A DNA stretch of 28,060 nucleotides from a virus, in the IMG/VR virus record IMGVR_UViG_3300044825_000279, positions 1 to 28,060 of that record. One strand, given 5' to 3'. The notes under the pieces are model-generated. The model saw only the letters and a list, made by a program, of their open reading frames with translations. It made no database searches and had not been told where the DNA came from. Positions 22,873 through 28,060 of the stretch are shown one piece after another (positions within the stretch are counted from its first letter, which is position 1; each line of letters opens with the position of its first letter). A program made the position numbers and the translations under genes.

Positions 22873-23100
22873 TTAAATCGGGTTGTAAGACGTGCCGTTA
22901 CTTGTCAGCACTGTCTCGACAACATAGAAACTGGTGCCTGCACTGTTTAGCACTTCTTCATCGACAGTGTAAGGCGTTGCATCGCTGGTCAACACAATCC
23001 ACGGCGGGCCAGGGTTAGGTCCAGCAAAGTCTGTCGCCAGCGTAGCGACAGTGCCTAGCCCTAAGCCAAGTCCGTTACGGACGGGTATGCCAAAGCTCAT
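22873..23100 (-). CDS. Small beta-type virion protein
   Basis: 75 residues, starting by ATGA overlap with the gene before. MSFGIPVRNGLGLGLGTVAT opens it and the rest is Thr/Ser-rich strands ending TSDATPYTVDEEVLNSAG...VVETVLTSNGTSYNPI. Two similar halves are visible (VLTSDATPYTVDEEVLNSAG and VVETVLTSNGTSYNPI share VLTSxxTxY). The FGIPVRNGLGLGLG start recurs in small phage proteins beside fibres. Probably structural; role unknown. Confidence 0.7.
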   Translation of the reverse strand: MSFGIPVRNGLGLGLGTVATLATDFAGPNPGPPWIVLTSDATPYTVDEEVLNSAGTSFYVVETVLTSNGTSYNPI

Positions 23101-23399
23101 CGGATATTGATCGGTTTAGCGTAGACCGTACCAGCGGAAGCGATCTGGATCGCGCTGACTCGCCACGGTGCGCCGGTGCCTTGCGGCACGATGAACGGGA
23201 TTGGCGTGTTGGCCGGAATTGGCGTGGAGCTGGTCGTTGCAGTCACGCCTTCACCCACGGTCACGTAGGCAGCGGTCGTTGACCAGATCACTACGCCTTG
23301 CGGGCCTGCCGGCCAGGCCGTCGTGCTGCCCGCCGTGCCCGTGTAGGACGCGGTTCGGGCGGGAAAATCGCCGTCAGCTAGAGGATTTAACAGTTCCAT
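23097..23399 (-). CDS. Small beta-rich virion protein
   Basis: 100 residues with low charge and many Thr, Ala, Pro: GDFPARTASYTGTAGSTTAW, VVIWSTTAAYVTVGEGVTAT, IPANTPIPFIVPQGTGAPWR and VSAIQIASAGTVYAKPINIR. The 'PxxIxFxVPxGTGxxWRVSAIQxxxxGTVYxKPI' ending is a recurrent small virion protein, often next to head-fibre genes. It shares an ATGA overlap with the next gene. Confidence 0.72.
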   Translation of the reverse strand: MELLNPLADGDFPARTASYTGTAGSTTAWPAGPQGVVIWSTTAAYVTVGEGVTATTSSTPIPANTPIPFIVPQGTGAPWRVSAIQIASAGTVYAKPINIR

Positions 23400-23408
23400 T
23401 GTGCGTCC

Positions 23409-23771
23409 TTATGCGAGGAAGCGGAGCTTGTACAGAGTCGAGAGATACTGCCCCACGATCTCATCGATGATGTTTTGAAGCGGTGTGTCGGCTTTATCGC
23501 AAACCTTGTACCGCATCTCTTCGACGTCAGCAAGTGAATCTTTGAGAAACTCAATGACGTCGCTGTTCTTCTTAGCGCCCATCAGCGTGATGGGGCCGAT
23601 CAAACCGTGGCGGCCCTGGTAGGCTTCCGCAAACTTGTCTGCAAGCTCAACGATATTGTCGTAGAACTCGTTCAAAGCGACGTGTTTGGCGTAAGACTTG
23701 GTGTTGAGATGCACGCTGTGCGTGACATCGCGGGCTAGAAAAAGCGTACCGATAAAGTCTGCGCAGCTCAC
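23409..23771 (-). CDS. DUF5856 phage protein, ferritin/Dps-like helical bundle
   Basis: 120 residues, all helical: GTLFLARDVTHSVHLNTKSY, ALNEFYDNIVELADKFAEAY, GRHGLIGPITLMG and VCDKADTPLQNIIDEIVGQY. The pattern of His/Glu helices with HLNTKSYAxHxALxEFYD is that of DUF5856, which looks like a Dps-type four-helix bundle. No iron or DNA role is proven. It starts by ATGA overlap with the portal stop and is the first small protein after portal. Confidence 0.78.
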   Translation of the reverse strand: MSCADFIGTLFLARDVTHSVHLNTKSYAKHVALNEFYDNIVELADKFAEAYQGRHGLIGPITLMGAKKNSDVIEFLKDSLADVEEMRYKVCDKADTPLQNIIDEIVGQYLSTLYKLRFLA

Positions 23772-25903
23772 TGCGGTACTCCTTGCATCGCCATCTGCTG
23801 TTGAGCGACCACCATATCACCGGCTGTCATCACGTCTTTTAGCGTCTGCATGACCACGTCTTGCACCTGATCAGGCGTCATACCGCTGGAAACTGCCTGG
23901 ATTCGCTTAGTTTCAGCATTGTACTCGTCGATGCGCAGTTTTTGGGCTTCCATCGACTTGCCGACGTTCTGCAGCATGTTATACATCTGTTCCATCTGCG
24001 CTTGCATCGCCTGAATCTGCTGATTGGCCGCTTGCAACGCAGGATCGTCCTCATCCTGCAGCAGTTTGGGGTCGATCATCTTCTTCAGACGCTCAGCCAG
24101 CTCCTGCGCCCCCGGCCAATCCATGTTCTTGACAAACAGATCGCCTGCTGCAGCCCACAGGTTTGGGTTGCCTTGCAGAATCTGGCTCATCGCGTCCATC
24201 GACTCTTGACGCTTGGTTAGATAGCTGGGGCCAACCGTGACCTTGACGTCGTACTTACCAACGCCAGGGTTGTAAATCTTCTGCACCACGACACCGGCTT
24301 CGTTGACCATCTTCCGCACGGGTTCTGGCTGGTTCGGATCAAGCCGTACCATGTCAGAGTTGCCATCAACCTGAATAATCCGCGCAATCCGAGGCGTATC
24401 GTAGATTTTGGGGATCAGATCGACCAGTTGACGGCCTACGTAGCGGATCGCTCGAGCGTAGTTATCGACGTAATGGTACGTACCAACGTCGCCCTCACGC
24501 TGGCGAGCCAAAATAGCCCGTCCAGAGCGTTCATTTGAGGTCATCCCAAGGCTTGCGTTGTACTGCCCTGTAGCCGCTTTAATGTCTTCTGACGCGCCCA
24601 TTTTGGCCTGAATCAGGCCTGTTTGGGCCATTGGCGGCTGTGCGCGCTGCGGAAGCGGCAAAACGTTGCCGGCACCGTCGGTTACGTCAGGATTGACCTC
24701 CAAATACGGGTAATTCGTCGTGTTTGCGGTCTTCCACTTCTCTTCGTAGCCCTCAAACTGACCGCCGTAGCCGATAAACGGTGCTTTTGGCGCTAGCGCC
24801 AGCATTTCCGCCTCTTGGCTCACCCAGTAGTTGTACATCCGCTGGGCATCTTTAGCGTTTCTGACCAAACCTGAAATCTCAAGCTGGCCTTCGATGTTCC
24901 ATTCGTTGCCGATAACGCGAATAACAGGGATGTATGACCCCGCCCAGTCGCGTTCTTCGATGATCTCGTAGCCGTTGGTCTTGCACCACTTGATCTTCTT
25001 ACGCTGCACCTTGCGCTGACGGCTAGGTCTTAGCCCCATTTCGCGCATCATCTTGTCTTGCGGGGTGCCTTGGAACGTCGTCGTGCCGTCTGGGTACAGA
25101 TTTAGCGTCGCAGGCGTGTAATCGCAGTAGAAATATTCTGCAATTCTCACCGTCATCTCGCCCAGCCACTGCGACAGCGACTGGTCGCCCACGCCTTGCG
25201 TCATAATCGAGCTGACCGGCATAGCGTTGGGGTACAAGCGCTCATATTCGGTCTTCAGGATGTCTTCGGTGATGAAACACCACTCTGCATCCGCACCGCA
25301 CGGGTCTTGGATCGTCGGGTCCATGTAGACCGAAAAACTGTTCCGCACGCGCCCGATCTTGATGTCCTGATCAAAGCTCGTTTCGTCGCAATATTCGGTA
25401 AGAATCCGAATGTAACCCTCGCCAAACGTCACCTGGTTGTCGCACGCGGTGTCGTAAGCCACGTCAGCATTCGAGATGTACTCAATGTGACGGATCATGC
25501 CGTCAAAAATCTCAGCGACCTCAACGTCCGCCTTGTCGTCGGCTGGAATGACGTTAGGCGACGGCCTGTTTTGCCGCTGCTCGTTAGTCACCTGGCGCAC
25601 GTGTTGCGGCAGCTTGTTGATCGTCAGGCATGGCCGCGCGTTGATCGTCTGCCCTTGCACTGACCCGCGCACTGACAGCACGTCTGCCGGCCACTGATAG
25701 TGATTGTCAGGCGAGCCCGCCATAAACCGCAGATCGTCTAACTGATCTTCGCGCGTATCACTGTATGCGCTTACAGCGGTTCTAAACCGCTGACGCATTT
25801 CTGACAGCCGATGCGAGTCGCTCTTTTTAGCGTGCTCGCCCTCATCGCCGCCTACATCCGCGACGTAGGCTGCCCCAGCCATGCCTGTTTGATCGTAAGC
25901 CAT
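23768..25903 (-). CDS. Portal protein, P22 gp1 type
   Basis: 711 residues, close to P22 gp1 (725). Early motifs are FRTAVSAYSDTREDQLDDLR, GQTINARPCLTINKLPQHVR and QVTNEQRQNRPSPNVIPADD, typical of this family. The core has YISNADVAYDTACDNQVTFG and, later, GMTSNERSGRAILARQREGD and NYARAIRYVGRQLVDLIPKI. The C-terminal 110 residues form a coiled coil (QAMQAQMEQMYNMLQNVG), the barrel region in P22. Twelve copies form the ring through which DNA enters. The ATG overlaps the stop of the 48-residue gene (TAATG). Confidence 0.95.
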   Translation of the reverse strand: MAYDQTGMAGAAYVADVGGDEGEHAKKSDSHRLSEMRQRFRTAVSAYSDTREDQLDDLRFMAGSPDNHYQWPADVLSVRGSVQGQTINARPCLTINKLPQHVRQVTNEQRQNRPSPNVIPADDKADVEVAEIFDGMIRHIEYISNADVAYDTACDNQVTFGEGYIRILTEYCDETSFDQDIKIGRVRNSFSVYMDPTIQDPCGADAEWCFITEDILKTEYERLYPNAMPVSSIMTQGVGDQSLSQWLGEMTVRIAEYFYCDYTPATLNLYPDGTTTFQGTPQDKMMREMGLRPSRQRKVQRKKIKWCKTNGYEIIEERDWAGSYIPVIRVIGNEWNIEGQLEISGLVRNAKDAQRMYNYWVSQEAEMLALAPKAPFIGYGGQFEGYEEKWKTANTTNYPYLEVNPDVTDGAGNVLPLPQRAQPPMAQTGLIQAKMGASEDIKAATGQYNASLGMTSNERSGRAILARQREGDVGTYHYVDNYARAIRYVGRQLVDLIPKIYDTPRIARIIQVDGNSDMVRLDPNQPEPVRKMVNEAGVVVQKIYNPGVGKYDVKVTVGPSYLTKRQESMDAMSQILQGNPNLWAAAGDLFVKNMDWPGAQELAERLKKMIDPKLLQDEDDPALQAANQQIQAMQAQMEQMYNMLQNVGKSMEAQKLRIDEYNAETKRIQAVSSGMTPDQVQDVVMQTLKDVMTAGDMVVAQQQMAMQGVPQ

Positions 25904-26049
25904 TACTTCTTTTTCATTGGTGGTTTAGCCGCTGCGCGCTTGGTAGCGTATGCGATGGCGACTGCCTGTTTCACGGGCTTCCCTGAGCGTACTTCAGTAG
26001 AAATGTTCTTACGGAAGGCGGCTTTGCTGGGTGACTTGACGAGGGGCAT
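25903..26049 (-). CDS. Small basic phage protein (DUF6496-like)
   Basis: 48 residues: MPLVKSPSKAAFRKNISTEV then RSGKPVKQAVAIAYATKRAA and a Lys tail. The MPLVKSxSKxAFxKNI...GKPxKQAVAIAY pattern is a widespread short phage protein placed before portal genes. It is strongly basic, so DNA or RNA binding is likely; not proven. Its TAA overlaps the portal ATG. Confidence 0.8.
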   Translation of the reverse strand: MPLVKSPSKAAFRKNISTEVRSGKPVKQAVAIAYATKRAAAKPPMKKK

Positions 26050-26051
26050 AA

Positions 26052-26210
26052 CTACCTCTTTTTAGCTGTTTTAGCCGACTCTTTGAACGCTTTTGCGGTC
26101 GGTGCACCGGGTGCCCCCGGCTTTCGCATTTTCTCGCCAGACCCAGCTTTGATGCGCTCGCGTTTAGCGTGAATCGCTGCGTACAAACCAGGATCGCCGG
26201 GCTTTTTCAT
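26052..26210 (-). CDS. Small basic phage protein
   Basis: 52 residues: MKKPGDPGLYAAIHAKRERI then KAGSGEKMRKPGAPGAPTAK and a Lys-rich end. The KPGDPGLYAxIHAKRERIKAGSGEKMRKPGxxGAPT pattern is a recurrent small phage protein near terminase and portal. It is rich in Lys, Arg and Gly and probably binds nucleic acid. It begins by ATGA overlap with the HNH gene and ends 2 nt before the next gene. Confidence 0.8.
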   Translation of the reverse strand: MKKPGDPGLYAAIHAKRERIKAGSGEKMRKPGAPGAPTAKAFKESAKTAKKR

Positions 26211-26704
26211 TTGTGCGCTCCAACCGCAAGTTCTAGTCTATCGTCGCCAAGAAATTGTGCAACATCTCGGCACAACTCATAAAAATCTTCGTATGCAAAG
26301 TCTGATTTCATGCGATTTATTGCTTGGCACACCAAAATTGTATTTTCTGGCGTGTAGCCAATATCACTGTGAATGCGCTCTATAGAGACTGTATTTAGAT
26401 GCCCAGCTTCAAGCGTCATTTGGCGTCCGCTGTACGCGCATACGCCCCATTGAGTGTGCCAACACTTAACAATGTCTTGAATTGATAGAGAAAATTCTTG
26501 GTTGCGTTTAGCCGCGCTGTTTTTGGCGTTCCGCAAAAATACGCGAGCGCGGCCTTCAATCGTAGAGTTTATTTTTTCAAGCGAGCGAGCACTTCCTTTG
26601 CGGCAACATTCTTTGCACCAACTATGATAGCCGTCTGCCGTCTGCGCATGCTTAAAGTACAAGTCAAACGGCTTGCTGGTCTTGCACTTAAAGCAAGTCT
26701 TCAT
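26207..26704 (-). CDS. Free-standing HNH endonuclease with zinc fingers
   Basis: 165 residues from ATG 26704. The upstream open frame (to 26770) lies in the previous gene, and MKTCFKCKTSKPFDLYFKHA is the natural beginning. CxxC (4, 7) and WCKECC (30, 33, 34) form a zinc finger. The nuclease part has WGVCAYSGRQM, AGHLNTVSIERIHSDIGYTP and ENTILVCQAINRMKSD, which is the HNH-like order (Ser-Ile-Glu-Arg, Asn, Cys-x-x-x-Asn). Such genes are homing or packaging-associated nucleases. It sits in the compact terL-portal string and could be a recent insertion or a P22-like packaging accessory; the first is more likely. Confidence 0.85.
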   Translation of the reverse strand: MKTCFKCKTSKPFDLYFKHAQTADGYHSWCKECCRKGSARSLEKINSTIEGRARVFLRNAKNSAAKRNQEFSLSIQDIVKCWHTQWGVCAYSGRQMTLEAGHLNTVSIERIHSDIGYTPENTILVCQAINRMKSDFAYEDFYELCRDVAQFLGDDRLELAVGAHK

Positions 26705-26705
26705 G

Positions 26706-26969
26706 TCAGCATTTCCATCGTTTGAGTGACGCCTTAGCGCGCTCTGCGTCGCCTTTGGCATTCCTGACAACTCCTGACATGCGGGCGCAGAAGGATGCTT
26801 TGCGGCCTTTGTCAGCTTCAGTCTTCGGGTTGGGTGCGGGCGCTTTGAGGTTGCTGCCGGTGGCTGCGTTGTACTTGGCTCGGCCTTTGGCTGTCAGGCC
26901 AGCTCCCTTGGACACGGGCAGCTTCTCGCCGCGCCCCACTGCCAGACTCACAGATTTCTTCGTCGCCAT
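26706..26969 (-). CDS. DUF6321 small phage protein
   Basis: 87 residues from ATG 26969, which overlaps the terminase stop (TGATG). MATKKSVSLAVGRGEKLPVS, KGAGLTAKGRAKYNAATGSN and LKAPAPNPKTEADKGRKASF make up a well-known short phage protein that ends KGDAERAKASLKRWKC. The single-Cys ARMSG motif is conserved. It is highly basic and probably interacts with DNA during packaging, which is inference from composition and position. Confidence 0.85.
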   Translation of the reverse strand: MATKKSVSLAVGRGEKLPVSKGAGLTAKGRAKYNAATGSNLKAPAPNPKTEADKGRKASFCARMSGVVRNAKGDAERAKASLKRWKC

Positions 26970-28060
26970 CACGCACCCATCCAGCTTGTAGCGCCCGATG
27001 AGCGGTCAGAGTAGGCGCGGCGGGTGTTGGCGATGCGTGGTTCACGGCTGGCAACCGGATAGGCAAACGTCACGGCGATCGCGTCCGCCGCGTCGGGTGA
27101 TGCTAGACCCCTGGCTTTCATATCTTTCTTGCTCTCCAAGAAGATTGTACCGCTCGAGTCTGGCTTGGTCTTGGGGCCGGTCAGGTCCGCTTTGAGCTGC
27201 CTGTCTGGCGCAATACTAGCCGTCTTTAGCCAGTCTCGCATCGCACCCCACAGCTCCGCGCGCTTGTTGCCCCACATAATCTGGTTCTTGGCTTTCCAGC
27301 CAAAGTTTACCCCACGCACCTTATACCGCTGTTCAACCAGCCGGTCAAGTATTCCATACCCCAGCCCGCCTTCGTCGATCACCGTCAGCGTCGGCTTGTA
27401 CTCTTCGATCGCGTCAATGACGTGCCCAACGGTCGTCATCGTGTCATCGCCCCGATACCGCTTGATTGCGATGATGTCTCGACCTTGCCTGACCGCAATG
27501 ACTGTCGAGTCACCTCCTGACCTGGCCGGGTCAATTCCGATGACAATCGGTGCTGTCTCGTCTTTGTGTTTGGCGCGGCCAAAGGCGGCATCTACTATAG
27601 AAGGCCCAATAAACTGGTCGTCGCCTGCGCTCGGAAACTCTCCAAACACCTCGACCTTGGCCTGTATCGAGTCCTCGCCGTACTCCGCGATGATCTGCTC
27701 GTATATCTGCTTGTCGGTGCCTTCTACGTCGCGGGCGTCGATGTTTTCGGTTACCCAGAAGTCGCGCTTACTGTTGAAGCACTCGAAGAAGTAGCCTTGG
27801 TTGCGCCGGGGGTTGCTAAACGCGCACCAGAAGCGATGCGGCGTGTTTTCCGTAAAGAATCCCTGCGCCACGTCCCAGATCGGGTCTGGAATACCAGACG
27901 CCTCATCAAAGATCAGCAGCACCCCGTCGCTGTTGTGCAGACCGGCGTAAGCGTCCGGGTTTTCTTCTGACCACAGACGCCCCTCGACCGACCAGAAGCG
28001 CGTGCCCTTCTTTAGATCGCGCTCGACAATCTCAGCCAACCACTTGGCTGGCGTCACGCG
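26969..28060 (-). CDS. terL: Terminase large subunit (5' end beyond window)
   Basis: About 363 C-terminal residues. The reading frame continues to the edge (the GTG at 28057 is internal), so the N-terminal Walker A region is outside. Seen: Walker B LLIFDEASGI (residues 47-56 counted from that GTG), coupling motif FSNPRRNQGYFFECF, then the nuclease domain with IVIGIDPARSGGDSTVIAV (Asp176 as metal ligand), LTVIDEGGLGYGILDRL and SPDAADAIAVTFA with the last acidic residues. It is the packaging motor ATPase plus headful or cos nuclease. It heads the leftward structural operon in the window. Confidence 0.96.
   Translation of the reverse strand, partial: RVTPAKWLAEIVERDLKKGTRFWSVEGRLWSEENPDAYAGLHNSDGVLLIFDEASGIPDPIWDVAQGFFTENTPHRFWCAFSNPRRNQGYFFECFNSKRDFWVTENIDARDVEGTDKQIYEQIIAEYGEDSIQAKVEVFGEFPSAGDDQFIGPSIVDAAFGRAKHKDETAPIVIGIDPARSGGDSTVIAVRQGRDIIAIKRYRGDDTMTTVGHVIDAIEEYKPTLTVIDEGGLGYGILDRLVEQRYKVRGVNFGWKAKNQIMWGNKRAELWGAMRDWLKTASIAPDRQLKADLTGPKTKPDSSGTIFLESKKDMKARGLASPDAADAIAVTFAYPVASREPRIANTRRAYSDRSSGATSWMGA

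Noticed and set aside
27129-27794. 221-codon plus-strand frame
   Set aside because: Antisense to the conserved terminase nuclease domain; Ser/Pro-rich shadow.

Overview
The window is about 28 kb of a tailed-phage genome or prophage (Caudoviricetes) with a short-tailed, P22-like virion plan. The evidence is the gene order large terminase, portal, scaffold, coat, gp4-like and gp10-like tail-accessory proteins, fibre, then large alanine-rich ejection-type proteins. Dense, overlapping genes (ATGA and TAATG junctions almost everywhere), G+C-rich codons and Shine-Dalgarno sites point to a proteobacterial host; this is inference. I see no integrase, repressor, tRNA or CRISPR array, so lifestyle is undecided.

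Layout. (1) Positions 1-1027, leftward: a small gene, then a DUF2800/RecB-like nuclease that runs off the left edge. (2) About 1040-1105: a divergent control region with a 12-bp palindrome that contains the -10 of two possible opposed promoters. (3) 1061-5060, rightward early-type operon: VRR-NUC nuclease, several small unknown proteins, an SNF2-type helicase, a winged-helix protein and a DUF3310 protein. (4) 4930-28060, leftward structural and lysis operon. Read in its own direction it is: terminase, DUF6321, a free-standing HNH endonuclease, two tiny basic proteins, portal, DUF5856, two small beta proteins, an S74-chaperone fibre, two small proteins, scaffold, coat, a second free-standing HNH endonuclease, two small beta-rich capsid-type proteins, gp4-like, gp10-like, a tail protein, a CBM-type fibre, three ejection-type proteins, membrane proteins, holin and endolysin. 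The two operons converge and overlap tail to tail by 131 bp.

The main discovery is that the major coat gene is split. A 53-nt first exon (19968-20020) is separated from the main exon (18057-19206) by a 761-nt group I intron. Its 3' core closely resembles the T4 td intron (subgroup IA2), and it carries an HNH homing-endonuclease gene whose stop codon lies in the intron core. Joining the exons at a U.G-defined 5' site restores a coat N-terminus with the usual family pattern. Directly downstream of the coat gene, another HNH endonuclease begins inside a perfect 13-bp inverted repeat. That repeat hides its ribosome binding site and start codon, and a candidate private promoter overlaps the 5' arm, so its own transcript would lack that arm. 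This has the same logic as the I-TevI late-promoter switch of phage T4. A third HNH gene sits between the terminase and portal genes, so homing elements have entered the capsid and packaging region three times.

How the parts work together: the rightward operon likely serves DNA replication and recombination; the leftward operon builds the capsid, packages DNA, assembles the tail and lyses the host. A near-consensus sigma70-type promoter (20878-20905) lies just before scaffold and coat and probably boosts the most abundant proteins.
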